Assembly: GCF_028548395.1 (NCBI RefSeq) | Contig: NZ_JAQQLA010000010.1 | Location: 1 to 64,000 of the forward strand | Source of the DNA: Vogesella indigofera | GTDB lineage: Bacteria > Pseudomonadota > Gammaproteobacteria > Burkholderiales > Chromobacteriaceae | Reading direction: 5' to 3' | Length of the DNA stretch: 64,000 nt | Shown: piece by piece, positions 52,781 through 62,327 of the stretch | Layout: each line of letters opens with the position of its first letter | How positions within the stretch are numbered: position 1 is the first letter of the stretch | Made by a program: the position numbers and the translations under genes | Notes under the pieces: generated by a model | Database searches by the model: none | What the model saw: the letters and a program-made list of their open reading frames with translations, nothing else | What the model was told of the DNA's origin: nothing

Positions 52781-54496
52781 ATGTATCGCGTCCTGTTGTT
52801 ACTTGCCTGCCTGCCCCTGACTGCCCACGCGTTGGATTACCGCGTCGAGCTGGTGGCGCCGTCGGAACTGAGCGAGCTGCTGCGTGGCAACCTCGACCTG
52901 TACACGCTGCAGCAGGATGAGGCGCTGACGGCGCAGGACCTGGACAGCATCGTGGCCGGCACCCCGGTCGAGGCACGCGCGCTGCTGGAGACCGAGGGCT
53001 ATTTCGGCAGCGAGGTGAAGGTCAGCCGCGACGGCGATCTGGTGCGGGTGCAGGTCAGCGCCGGTGCGCCGGTGATCGTCAGCGCGGTCGATGTCACGCT
53101 GCAGGGGCCGGTGCGACAGCAGGCGGACTACAGCCGTTTTCTTTCCAAGGTGATGGAAGACTGGGCGCTGCCGGAGGGCGCGGTATTCCGCCAGGACGAC
53201 TGGGACAGCAGCAAGAAGGCGGCGCTGCGCCCCTTCCTGCTCGACCGCTTCCCGCAGGCCAGACTCACCGCCGCGCAGGTGCGCATCGACCCGGCCAGCC
53301 GCCAGGCGCGGGTGACGCTGACGGTGGACAGCGGGCCGCTGATCCGCTTTGGCGACTTCCGCATCGACGGCCTGCAGCGCTATCCGGCGAGCATCGTCAG
53401 CGGCATGGCCGATTTCGCCCCCGGCGCGCCGTACTCGCAGCCGTCGCTAGTGGCGCTGCAGGCGGCGCTGGAGAACGATCCGCACTTCACCGGCGTGGTG
53501 GTGGCGCCGCTGTGGGAGCAGCTGCACGACGACACCGTGCCGCTGGGCATCACCCTGAGCGAGCAGCAGCGGCAGAAGCTGGAGGTCGGCCTCAACTACA
53601 GCACCGGCGACGGCGCCGGCACCCGCCTCGGCTACGAGCACTACAACCTGCTGCGCCGCGGCTATACCGGTTCGGTGGCCTACGACTGGAAAAAATCGCG
53701 GCAGCAGCTGGATCTCGGCCTCGGCTTTTCGCGCGGCGGCGACGGCTACGCGCACAGCCTCAACCTGCAGCAGCGCCACGCCGAACAGAACCTGACCGTC
53801 ACCGACGCCACCGAGCTGGGCCTGTTCCGCATCCGCCAGCAAGACAATATCGAGGCCCGCTTCGGCGTGGAATACCTGATCGAGCGCGAGCAGATCGAGG
53901 GCGAGGCCACCCGCGACAACAAGGCGCTGATCCTGTCCTACGGCTGGGCAAAGCGTGCGGTGGACAACCCGCTGCGCCCCGCGGCCGGCTATCTGCTGGA
54001 GGGGCATGTCTCCGGCGCCGGGCTGGCGGCGGACACCCGCTTCCTGCGCGGCTACGGCCGCGGTGCGCTGTACTGGAGCCCGCGTTTCATGCGCGGCACC
54101 TGGCTGACGCGGCTGGAGCTGGGCCAGGTGTGGGCCGACGACGCGCTGCAGGTGCCGGCGTCGCGCCTGTTCAAGGCCGGCGGCGTCGGCAGCGTGCGCG
54201 GCTACGACTACCAGAGCCTGGGCATCGTCAATCCGGACAGCGGCGCGGTCACCGGTGGCCGCGTGCTGGCGACGGCGACGCTGGAGTACCAGTACCCGCT
54301 GACGCCGGCGTGGCGGCTGGCGGCGTTCGTCGATGCCGGTGACGCCGCCGACAGCTGGCAGAGCTGGCGCCTGGCGCGGGCGCAGGGGGTCGGCGTGCGC
54401 TGGCTCAGCCCGCTGGCACCGCTGGCGTTCGACATCGCCTATGGCGCGCGCGACCAGCGCTGGCGCTGGAACCTCAACCTGGGGCTGGCGTTCTGA
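52781..54496 (+). CDS. tamA: translocation and assembly module outer-membrane protein TamA
   Basis: 571-aa Omp85-family protein. Signal peptide (residues 1-17), three POTRA domains (to about 240) and a C-terminal 16-strand barrel. It has the hallmark loop-6 motif GGVGSVRGYDYQ and the terminal RWRWNLNLGLAF signature. With TamB it exports or assembles autotransporters and helps move phospholipids to the outer membrane. The ATG at 52781 is preferred because it starts the signal peptide. Stop overlaps tamB (TGATG). Confidence 0.92.
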   Translation: MYRVLLLLACLPLTAHALDYRVELVAPSELSELLRGNLDLYTLQQDEALTAQDLDSIVAGTPVEARALLETEGYFGSEVKVSRDGDLVRVQVSAGAPVIVSAVDVTLQGPVRQQADYSRFLSKVMEDWALPEGAVFRQDDWDSSKKAALRPFLLDRFPQARLTAAQVRIDPASRQARVTLTVDSGPLIRFGDFRIDGLQRYPASIVSGMADFAPGAPYSQPSLVALQAALENDPHFTGVVVAPLWEQLHDDTVPLGITLSEQQRQKLEVGLNYSTGDGAGTRLGYEHYNLLRRGYTGSVAYDWKKSRQQLDLGLGFSRGGDGYAHSLNLQQRHAEQNLTVTDATELGLFRIRQQDNIEARFGVEYLIEREQIEGEATRDNKALILSYGWAKRAVDNPLRPAAGYLLEGHVSGAGLAADTRFLRGYGRGALYWSPRFMRGTWLTRLELGQVWADDALQVPASRLFKAGGVGSVRGYDYQSLGIVNPDSGAVTGGRVLATATLEYQYPLTPAWRLAAFVDAGDAADSWQSWRLARAQGVGVRWLSPLAPLAFDIAYGARDQRWRWNLNLGLAF

Positions 54497-57400
54497 TGTC
54501 GCACGCCGAAGACCTGATCTCGCCGCCGCCCGCCCTGGTGCCAGACGCGGCACCGCAGACCCCGGAACCGCCAGCGCCACGCCGCCGGCGGTGGCTGCGC
54601 TGGCTGCTGTTGTTTGTGCTGCTGTTGCTGCTCGGCGTCGCGGGCGCGCTGGTGTGGTTCTCCGCCACGCCGCTCGGCTTCGCCAGCCTGTGGCCGCTGC
54701 TGGAGCGCGCCAGTGGCGGCCAGCTCAAGGTTGGCCGCAGCCACGGTACGCTGTGGCACGGCTTCGTGCTGGAGGACATCCGCTGGCAGACGCCGCAACA
54801 GCAGCTGGCACTGAGCCGGCTGCAGCTGGCGTGGTCGCCGGGGCGGCTGTGGCAGCGCCAGTTGCAGATCGAACAGCTGCACCTGGGCGTGCTGCGCTAT
54901 CACAGCAGCAAGCCGTCCGACGGCCGGCCGCCGCAGCTGCCGGACCACCTGCGCCTGCCACTGGAGGTCGCCATCGACAGCCTGCGGCTGGACACGCTGC
55001 AGCTCGGTGACGCGCCGCCGCTGCTGCGCGCGCTCGACGCCGGCTACTACTACCAGCAACAGCAGCACGCGCTGGTGTTGCGGCGGCTGGACAGCCCGTG
55101 GGGGCGGATGTACGCCAGCGTGGCGCTGGGCAGCAGCGCGCCGTTCGCGCTCGGCGGGCGGCTGGAATACGACGGCGTGCTGGAAGGCGTCGCCAGCCGC
55201 GGCGTGCTGACGCTGCAGCAGTCGCTGTTGGCGCCGCGCGTCAGCGGCACCGTCAGCGCGCTGGGGCTGTCGGCCGACCTGAGCGCGCGGCTGCGGCCGT
55301 TCGCGCCACAGGCCCTGCAGCGCCTGCAGCAGCTGGACGTGCGCATCGGCGGCATCAACCCGCAGGCGCTGCAGCCGGGCTGGCCGCAGGCACGGCTGGG
55401 CCTCGCGCTGCAGCTGGCGCCGGGGGCGGGCGGCGTGCTCGACGGTGGCGTGTCACTGATCAACTACCAGCCCGGCGCGCTCAGCGCGCAGCGGCTGCCG
55501 CTGTCGCTGCTGTACGGCCCGTTCCAGATCCGCGACGACACCCTGCTGCTGAACAATCTGGTGGCGGAGCTGGCCGAGGGCCGCGTCACGCTGGATGGCC
55601 GCGTCAGTCCCGCCGCGTTGGCACTGGCGCTGCGGCTGGACGGCATCCACAGCCAGGCGCTGCTGGCCAGCCTGCCGTCGCACCGCATCGGCGGCGACAT
55701 CCGCGTGAGCGGCAGCCCGCGCGCACCGCAGCTGGCGCTGGCACTGGCCAGCGGCAAGCTGTCGCTGCGCGGCGGCCTGGCGCTGCCGGCGCCGCAGCAG
55801 TGGCAATTGCAGCAACTGCAGCTGGGCACCGGCGCCGGCCGCCTGTTGCTGGACGGCACGCTGGCGCTGGGCGACGTGCCGCAGCTGGATGCGCGCGGCA
55901 AGTTGCAGGCGCTGAACCCGGCGGCGATCTCGCCGCAGCTGCCGGTGGGCAATATCAACGGCAATTTCAGCGCCAGGGTACGGCTGGCGCAGGCGCCGCA
56001 GGGCGAGCTGCGGCTGCAGCTGACGCCGGGCACGCTGTCCGGCGCGCCCTTGTCCGGCCAGTTGCAGGCCAGCTGGCAGGCGCAGCAGCTGCGCGCGCTG
56101 CAGGGCCGCTTGCAGCTGGGCGGCAACAGCCTGCGGCTGAATGGCAGCTACGGCAAGCCGGGCGACCGGCTGCAGCTGCTGCTCGACGCGCCGCAGCTGG
56201 GCCTGCTCGGCCCGGCGTTCTCCGGGCGGGTGCGCGGCGAGCTGGATCTGGGCGGGGTGCCGGCGCGGCCGCAGGTGCGCGCCGATCTGCAGGCCAGCAA
56301 TCTGCGCCTGCCGGGGGCGCTGGCGGTGGTCAGCCTCAGCCTGCAGGGCGAGAGCGGCATCGCCGACGACAGCCCGTTCCGTATCCGCCTTGACGGCCGC
56401 ACGCTGTCGCTGGGCGACAAGCAGCTGGCGCGGCTGAGCCTGCAGGCCGACGGCAGCCGTCTGGCGCACCGCTTGCAGCTGAGCGCCGACGGTCGCCTGC
56501 AACAGCATGAACAGCAGCTGCAACTGCAGCTGGTCGGCGGTTTCGAACGCGGCGGCAGCAACTGGCGCGGCACGCTGCAGCAGCTGGAGGCGACGGGCTG
56601 GCTGCCGCTGCGCCTGCAGCAGCCGGTGGCGCTGCGTGCCGCTGCGGCCAACGTGGCGCTGGCGGCCAGCCGCTGGCAGGCGCTGGGCGCGCAGTGGCAG
56701 CTGGGCGAGAGCAGCTGGCAGCGCGATGGTGGCTGGCGCAGCGAGGGCCGGGTGCAGGGGCTGGCCTTGTCGGCGCTGGCGCCGTGGTTCAGCCCGCCGC
56801 TGCGGCAGACGCTGGTGTTCGACGCCGGCTGGCAAGTGCGCAGCGCGCAAGGTTGGCCGCAAGGCAGCGTGCAGTTGCAGCGCACCCAGGGCGATGTCTG
56901 GCTGCCGGCCCCGGCCGGCGAGCAGGCGCTGGGGCTGAGCCGGGCGACGCTGAGCGTGGGCCTCGGCGAACGCGGGCCGCTGGCGCTGGCGCTGGACAGC
57001 CGCTTCGGCAAGCTTGCCGCCGACGGCAGCGTGCTGTGGGGCAACGGCGGCAGCGTCGCCAACGCGGCACTGGCCGGCAGCGTGCGGCTGCAGCTGCCGT
57101 CACTGGCGCAGGCGCAACCGTGGCTGAAGGCGGGCATGGAATTGTCCGGCAGCCTCGACGCCACGCTACAGCTGGGCGGCACGCTGTCGTCGCCGACGCT
57201 GGACGGGCCGCTGCTGGGTCACGACTTGCGCTTTGTCGAGCGCCGCAACGGCATCCGCCTGGAGCAGGGCCAGCTGCAGGCGCGGCTGGCCGGCCAGCAG
57301 CTGCTGATCGACAGCCTGCGCTTCGGCAAGCAGGGCGAGCTGACCGGTAGCGGCCGCATCGACCTGTTCCAGGCGACGCCGGACGTGTTGCTGCTGCTCG

Positions 57401-58323
57401 ACTTCAAGCGCTTCGCCGCGCTGGAGCGGCCGGGGCGGCGCCTGCTGCTGTCCGGGCGCAGCCGCGTCGAGGTGCGGCAGCGGGTGGTGACGCTGAGCGG
57501 CAACCTCAGCGTCGACGAGGGCCGCATCGACATCCCGAAACTGGGCGGGCCGCGACTGTCCGACGACGTGGTGGTGGTGGGGCGCGAGGTGGTCGACGAT
57601 GCCGGCAACCGCTGGCCGCTGGCGCTGGACCTGCGCATCGCGCTTGGCGACAAGCTGCGCTTCGGTGGCAACGGGCTGGAGGCGTGGCTGGGCGGCGAGG
57701 TGCGGCTGCTGGCGGAGCAGGGCGGCACGCTGCAGGCGCGCGGCCAGATCCGTGTCGACAAGGGCCGCTTCAAGGCCTACGGCCAGGACCTGGACATCAG
57801 CCGCGGCCTGGTCACCTTCAGCGGGCCGCTGGACAACCCGGCGCTGGACCTGCGCGCCACGCGCCGCTTCTCGCCGGTCGGCGCCGGGGTCGAGGTGCGC
57901 GGCGCGCTGCTGACGCCGACGGTGAAGCTGGTGGCGGACGAGGCGATGTCGGAAAAGGACAAGCTGTCGTGGCTGGTGCTGGGTCGCGCCGCCGCGGTCG
58001 GCGACAACACCGGTGGCGCCGGTGCCGCCGCCGGCGGCCTGCTCGCCGGCCTGATCAACGACCAGGTCGGGCTGTTCGACGATATCGGCGTGCAGTCGCG
58101 GGCGGAAAGCACCAGCAGCGCCGGCGTGGTCAGCCCGGCGGAGCAGGTGGTGACGCTGGGCAAGCAGCTGACGCGCGAGCTGTACGTCGGCTACGAGTAC
58201 GGGCTGAAGAGCGCCGAACAGGCGCTGAAGGTCAGCTACCAGCTGTCGCGCACGCTGTCGCTGATCGGCCGCGCCGGCCGCGACGCGTCGACGGAAGTGC
58301 GCTACACCCGCCGCTTCGACTGA
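54496..58323 (+). CDS. tamB: translocation and assembly module inner-membrane protein TamB
   Basis: 1275-aa AsmA-like protein. N-terminal cytosolic Pro/Arg segment, one membrane anchor (about 34-57), a very long periplasmic beta-taco region rich in Leu/Gln/Gly, and the C-terminal DUF490/TamB domain (DEGRIDIPKLGGPRLSDDVVVVG; DISRGLVTFSGPLDNPALDLRATR; LYVGYEYGLKSAEQALKVSYQLSRTLSLIGRAG). It bridges the envelope to TamA. Two exact word copies (54727, 56849) and one truncated copy (56643) are read through in frame. Confidence 0.93.
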   Translation: MSHAEDLISPPPALVPDAAPQTPEPPAPRRRRWLRWLLLFVLLLLLGVAGALVWFSATPLGFASLWPLLERASGGQLKVGRSHGTLWHGFVLEDIRWQTPQQQLALSRLQLAWSPGRLWQRQLQIEQLHLGVLRYHSSKPSDGRPPQLPDHLRLPLEVAIDSLRLDTLQLGDAPPLLRALDAGYYYQQQQHALVLRRLDSPWGRMYASVALGSSAPFALGGRLEYDGVLEGVASRGVLTLQQSLLAPRVSGTVSALGLSADLSARLRPFAPQALQRLQQLDVRIGGINPQALQPGWPQARLGLALQLAPGAGGVLDGGVSLINYQPGALSAQRLPLSLLYGPFQIRDDTLLLNNLVAELAEGRVTLDGRVSPAALALALRLDGIHSQALLASLPSHRIGGDIRVSGSPRAPQLALALASGKLSLRGGLALPAPQQWQLQQLQLGTGAGRLLLDGTLALGDVPQLDARGKLQALNPAAISPQLPVGNINGNFSARVRLAQAPQGELRLQLTPGTLSGAPLSGQLQASWQAQQLRALQGRLQLGGNSLRLNGSYGKPGDRLQLLLDAPQLGLLGPAFSGRVRGELDLGGVPARPQVRADLQASNLRLPGALAVVSLSLQGESGIADDSPFRIRLDGRTLSLGDKQLARLSLQADGSRLAHRLQLSADGRLQQHEQQLQLQLVGGFERGGSNWRGTLQQLEATGWLPLRLQQPVALRAAAANVALAASRWQALGAQWQLGESSWQRDGGWRSEGRVQGLALSALAPWFSPPLRQTLVFDAGWQVRSAQGWPQGSVQLQRTQGDVWLPAPAGEQALGLSRATLSVGLGERGPLALALDSRFGKLAADGSVLWGNGGSVANAALAGSVRLQLPSLAQAQPWLKAGMELSGSLDATLQLGGTLSSPTLDGPLLGHDLRFVERRNGIRLEQGQLQARLAGQQLLIDSLRFGKQGELTGSGRIDLFQATPDVLLLLDFKRFAALERPGRRLLLSGRSRVEVRQRVVTLSGNLSVDEGRIDIPKLGGPRLSDDVVVVGREVVDDAGNRWPLALDLRIALGDKLRFGGNGLEAWLGGEVRLLAEQGGTLQARGQIRVDKGRFKAYGQDLDISRGLVTFSGPLDNPALDLRATRRFSPVGAGVEVRGALLTPTVKLVADEAMSEKDKLSWLVLGRAAAVGDNTGGAGAAAGGLLAGLINDQVGLFDDIGVQSRAESTSSAGVVSPAEQVVTLGKQLTRELYVGYEYGLKSAEQALKVSYQLSRTLSLIGRAGRDASTEVRYTRRFD

Positions 58324-58460
58324 GCCGCGGTTCAAGGCCTGCGGCAGCGGATCCCGATGGCGGGTGCGGGGTTAAACACGCCCGCGGCCTGCCGGTTCAG
58401 CGCCAGCCAGACGCCACGGGCGTTGCGTGCGCGCGCGACAGCTTGAACAGGCTTTAGGCG

Positions 58461-61400
58461 TCAGACCACGTCGGCCGGTGCCTGCAGCCGGCACAGCGCC
58501 AGCGCGTCGTTGACCGCCAGCGGACGGCCGGTGAGGAAGCCCTGCACCGTGTCGCAGCCCAGCGCCTGCAGCGCTGCCAGCTCGGCCTCGGTCTCCACGC
58601 CTTCGGCCAGCGACTCCATGTCCAGGTTGCGCGCCAGGGTGATGATGGCGGAGACGATGGCGGCGTTGTCGCGGTTGTGCTGCAGCTCGCTGACGAAGGA
58701 GCGGTCGATCTTCACCGTGTCCGGCGCGAAGTTCTTCAGGTAGGCGAGGCTGGAGTAGCCGGTGCCGAAATCGTCCACCGCCAGCCGCACCCCCAGCGCC
58801 TTGATGCCGGCCAGCTGCTGCCGCACCGGGCCGCTGTAGTCGATCAGCGTGCCCTCGGTCACTTCCAGCTCCAGCAGCGCCGGCGGCAGGCCGCTGTCGC
58901 GCAGCACCCGCGCCACCTCGGCGCAGAAGTCGCCGTGGGTCAGCTGCCGCGCCGAGACGTTGACGGCGATGGTCAGCTGCCGGCCGTGGCGCACCCACTC
59001 GGTCGCGGTGCGGCAGGCCTGTTCCAGCACCCACAGCCCCAGCTCGGTGATCACGCCGGAATCCTCGGCCACCGGGATGAAGCGTGCCGGCGACACCAGG
59101 CTGCCGTCCGCCTGGCGCCAGCGCAGCAAGGCCTCGAAGCCGTTGAGGCGGCCGCTGGCGATGTGGTACTTCGGCTGTAGCTCAAGATAGAACTGCTGCT
59201 GCACCATCGCCAGCCGCAGCTGGTTTTCCAGCAGCAGCCGCTCGCTGACCTCGGCGGTCATGCTGGCCGTGAAGAAGCGGAACGCGTTGCGGCCGCTGGC
59301 CTTGGCTTGGTACATCGCCATGTCGGCATTCTTGAGCAGCACTTCCGGGCTGCTGCCGTCGGCCGGCGACACCGCGATGCCGATGCTGGCGCTGATCACC
59401 AGCGTGTGGCCGCGCAGGGTGAACGGCGCCTCCAGCACCTGCAGCACGCGCTCGGCGACCATGCCGGCCTGCGCGCTGCCGGACAGTTCCGGCAGGATGA
59501 TGACGAACTCGTCGCCGCCGGTGCGGCCAACGGTGTCCATCTCGCGCAGCATGTGCTGGGTGCGGCTGGCGACCTGGCGCAACAGTTCGTCGCCGGCGTC
59601 GTGGCCGAGGGTGTCGTTGACGTTCTTGAAGCGGTCCAGATCCATGAACAGCACCGCCACCGCGTGCTGCTTGCGCTCGGCCAGGTGCAGCGACTGCTGC
59701 AGGCGGTCGTGCAGCAGCAGGCGGTTGGGCAGGTTGGTGAGGAAGTCGTACTCGGCCAGGTGCTGCACCCGCGCCTCGGTGGCCTTGCGCTCGCTGATGT
59801 CGGAGAACAGCGCCACGTAGTGGCTGACGCCGCCGTCGCCGTTGCGTACCTGGTTGATGGTCAGCCACTCCGGGTAGATTTCGCCGTTCTGGCGCCGGTT
59901 CCAGATCTCGCCGCTCCAGTAGCCGCGCGCGTGCAGGTGGTTCCACATGTCGCGGTAGAAGGCGGCGTCGTGGCGGCCGGAATTGAGCAGCGCCGGGGTG
60001 TTGCCCAGCGCCTGGGCCTCGCTGTAGCCGGTGATGTCGCTGAAGGCGCGGTTGACGGCGATGATGCGGCTGTCGGCGTCGGTGATCAGGATCGCCTCCG
60101 AGCTGGCCTCGAACACCGTTGCGGCCAACCTTTGTTGCCGTTCGTGGCTGACGCGGGCGCTGATGTCGCGCGCGGTGGCGCAGCGGTAGTACTCGCCCTG
60201 GTAGCTGAGGCCGGTGAGGCTGATCTCCAGCGTCACCTCGCCGCTGCAGCAGCGCACGCTGCGCACGTAGTGGTGCTGGCCGCCGCTGAAGCGCTCCTCG
60301 AACAGCTCCGGCATGCGGTGCTCGTTGTCGTCGCAGAAGCAGCGCTTGGCCGCCTCGTTGTGGTACACCACGCGGCCCTGTGCGTTGAGCAGCACGATGG
60401 CGTCGGCGGCGCTGTCGCTCATGTAGCGCGTCAGCTCGATCTCGCGCGCCTTGTCCTCCACCTGCCGCTGCGACGCCTGCAGCCGCTGCTGGTACTGCGC
60501 GATCAGCGCCCCCAGCCAGCGGCTGAAGTGCACCGAGAACAGCCACGCCAGGCACACCGCCAGCGTCAGGATCAGCAGCGTGGTCAGCACCCGGTTGCGG
60601 GTCTTCTCGCCCAGCGCCTGCGCCTGCGCGGCGCCGGACAGCGTCAGCTCGCGCTCGGGGATGATACTGACCACCCGCCACTGCCACGACGGCACCAGCG
60701 CCACGTAGGCGCTGTAGCGCTGGCTGCCACCGGCGGCGGGGTGGCTGAAGCTGACGAAATACTGCGGTGGCGTGGCCGCCAGCTGCTGCTGCAGCGCGGC
60801 GGGCAGCGCGAAGCCGCGCTGGCCCGGCAGCTGGCGCAGGCGGCCGTGCTGGTCGATGACGGCGAAGAAACCGTGCTCGCCGACCGGCATCTGCGCCAGC
60901 GTCTGCAGCGCCTGCTGCTGCAGGTCTTCTTCCACGTTCAGCACGTACTCGCCGCCGCCGATCAGCCAGCCGAACGGCTCGAAGCGGCGCGAGTAGGCGA
61001 TCTTTTCCGACATGAACGCCTCGCCGGGGCGGTACCAGCGATAGCTGGCATAGCCGCTGCCGGCGTGGTTGTCCACCGACAGCAGCAGCTTGCGCATGAT
61101 GTAGGCGCCCTGGTCGTCCTGGTTGTCGAGCAGGTTGCGGCCCTCGCGCTGCGGGCTGGTCGGCAGCAGCACGCAGTCGCCGTCGAGGGTGTCGATGAAG
61201 TAGTAGCCGCGGCCGCCGAAGTAGCGCAGCGGGCGCAGGCTTTCCACGATCTCGCGCCGCAGCGCCGCGTCGCCGAGGCGGCGATGATGGCGGCGGTACA
61301 GGCTGTCGGCCAGCACATAGGCCTGGTCGACCTGCTCGCGCAGGCGCAGGCGCAGGATGTCGTGCGTCTGCGAGTACAGCGTCTCCAGCGAGTTGCTGGC

Positions 61401-61589
61401 GTGGTCGCCGTAGGCCTTGAGGAAGGTCTGGCCGCGCAGCCGCGCCTCGGCCGCCACCACCGTGCTGCCGTCGCGGTAGTCGCGCCACTGCTGGTAGAAA
61501 AAGTAGCTGGCCAGCAGCAGCACCACCATCAGCACCAGCCCCAGCATGCCGCTCAGTTGTAATCGTGCAAGTTTGTGGTGATCTGTCAT
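58461..61589 (-). CDS. membrane Cache/PAS/GGDEF/EAL c-di-GMP protein
   Basis: 1042-aa bifunctional-type signalling protein. Membrane helix (about 15-31), periplasmic Cache region (about 40-330; RYFGGRGYYFIDTLDGDCVLLPTSP, FGWLIGGGEYV), and a second helix (about 336-356) are followed by two PAS domains (about 385-480, 490-610). The GGDEF domain has an intact active site (RTGGDEF, about residue 690). The EAL domain is intact (FEALLRW about 817, NVSARQL, LEVTEGTL, DDFGTGYSSLAYL, VKIDRSF). Both cyclase and phosphodiesterase centres look competent. A dispersed-word copy is at 60120-60132. Convergent with tamB. Confidence 0.93.
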   Translation of the reverse strand: MTDHHKLARLQLSGMLGLVLMVVLLLASYFFYQQWRDYRDGSTVVAAEARLRGQTFLKAYGDHASNSLETLYSQTHDILRLRLREQVDQAYVLADSLYRRHHRRLGDAALRREIVESLRPLRYFGGRGYYFIDTLDGDCVLLPTSPQREGRNLLDNQDDQGAYIMRKLLLSVDNHAGSGYASYRWYRPGEAFMSEKIAYSRRFEPFGWLIGGGEYVLNVEEDLQQQALQTLAQMPVGEHGFFAVIDQHGRLRQLPGQRGFALPAALQQQLAATPPQYFVSFSHPAAGGSQRYSAYVALVPSWQWRVVSIIPERELTLSGAAQAQALGEKTRNRVLTTLLILTLAVCLAWLFSVHFSRWLGALIAQYQQRLQASQRQVEDKAREIELTRYMSDSAADAIVLLNAQGRVVYHNEAAKRCFCDDNEHRMPELFEERFSGGQHHYVRSVRCCSGEVTLEISLTGLSYQGEYYRCATARDISARVSHERQQRLAATVFEASSEAILITDADSRIIAVNRAFSDITGYSEAQALGNTPALLNSGRHDAAFYRDMWNHLHARGYWSGEIWNRRQNGEIYPEWLTINQVRNGDGGVSHYVALFSDISERKATEARVQHLAEYDFLTNLPNRLLLHDRLQQSLHLAERKQHAVAVLFMDLDRFKNVNDTLGHDAGDELLRQVASRTQHMLREMDTVGRTGGDEFVIILPELSGSAQAGMVAERVLQVLEAPFTLRGHTLVISASIGIAVSPADGSSPEVLLKNADMAMYQAKASGRNAFRFFTASMTAEVSERLLLENQLRLAMVQQQFYLELQPKYHIASGRLNGFEALLRWRQADGSLVSPARFIPVAEDSGVITELGLWVLEQACRTATEWVRHGRQLTIAVNVSARQLTHGDFCAEVARVLRDSGLPPALLELEVTEGTLIDYSGPVRQQLAGIKALGVRLAVDDFGTGYSSLAYLKNFAPDTVKIDRSFVSELQHNRDNAAIVSAIITLARNLDMESLAEGVETEAELAALQALGCDTVQGFLTGRPLAVNDALALCRLQAPADVV

Positions 61590-61657
61590 GAGGCGGTTGC
61601 GGGGGCGGTGGGGGGGAGGAACAGTATAGGGAGCCGCTCGCGGCGGCGGATTGATAA

Positions 61658-61690
61658 TTGTCAGTGCCGGGCGGCGCTTTGCGCTACAAT
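61658..61690 (+). promoter_or_regulatory. rnpB promoter
   Basis: TACAAT at 61685-61690 lies 7-8 nt before the RNA 5' end. Upstream TTGATA/TTGTCA candidates (61651, 61658) are farther than the ideal 17 bp. Non-coding gene start supports the -10 call. Confidence 0.6.
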
Positions 61691-61697
61691 CCGCGCC

Positions 61698-62147
61698 GGG
61701 AAGTCGGCCAGGCAGTCGCCGCGTGCTTGCACGGGGAGGAAAGTCCGGGCTCCAAAGGGCAGGATGCTGGCTAACGGCCAGGCGTCGTGAGGCGACGGAA
61801 AGTGGAACAGAGAGCTGAACCGCCGATGGCCGGATGTGTCACCCGCAAGGGTGCGCATCGTACTGTTCAGGGCAGAATACGCGCTGCGTGCAGCGTACGT
61901 TTTGCGTTAGTGCTGGTTCGCCAGCCCGCTGACAGCGGCACAGGCAAGGGTGAAAAGGTGCGGTAAGAGCGCACCGCGGACGTAGCGATACGGACGGCAG
62001 GCTAAACCCCATCCGGAGCAAGACCAAATAGGGGTACATTGGCGTGGCCCGCGCTGTACCCGGGTAGGTTGCTTGAGCTTGTCGGTAACGGCAAGACTAG
62101 AGGAATGACTGTCCAACGACAAAACCCGGCTTATCGACCGACTTCCC
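61698..62147 (+). ncRNA. rnpB: RNase P RNA component (class A)
   Basis: About 450 nt with all bacterial type A landmarks: GGAAGTCGGCC 5' end pairing with CCGACTTCC, GAGGAAAGTCCGGGCTCC, GCTAACGGCCAGG, GAAAGTGGAACAGAGAG, AAGGTGCGGTAAGAGCGCACC, GGAGCAAGACCAAATAGGGG, GGGTAGGTTGCTTGAG, AATGACTGTCCAACGAC and AACCCGGCTTATCGACCG. It is the catalytic RNA that matures tRNA 5' ends. The P12 region (about 61830-61940) is roughly 90 nt longer than in E. coli. Confidence 0.96.
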
Positions 62148-62286
62148 ACCCCCATCCCTTCCGCAATATCCCCCGTTTTTCACTTGTCATGCAGCCGGCC
62201 GCCAGCGGCCATGGCCGCGCAGCAGCCGGCGTTGTTTTAGCTTAAAAAATAAGCAAAAAGGTTTTTACCGCCTGCACAAAAGGCAG

Positions 62287-62292
62287 TACAAT
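62287..62292 (+). promoter_or_regulatory. -10 element of the dusB-fis operon
   Basis: TACAAT 36 nt before dusB, in the 180-bp gap after rnpB. A short A/T-rich tract (TTAAAAAATAAG) lies upstream. fis operons are normally growth-rate regulated from the dusB promoter. Confidence 0.5.
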
Positions 62293-62327
62293 GGCCGCCC
62301 TTTCGCCCTCCATGTCTTTCTTTTGCA

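Noticed and set aside
59307..61562. 751-codon plus-strand frame opposite the GGDEF/EAL gene
   Set aside because: Shadow frame; the minus-strand protein has complete Cache, PAS, GGDEF and EAL signatures.
62148..62327. tRNA or other small RNA between rnpB and dusB
   Set aside because: No cloverleaf or recognisable conserved RNA; only a -10 element and A/T tracts are visible.
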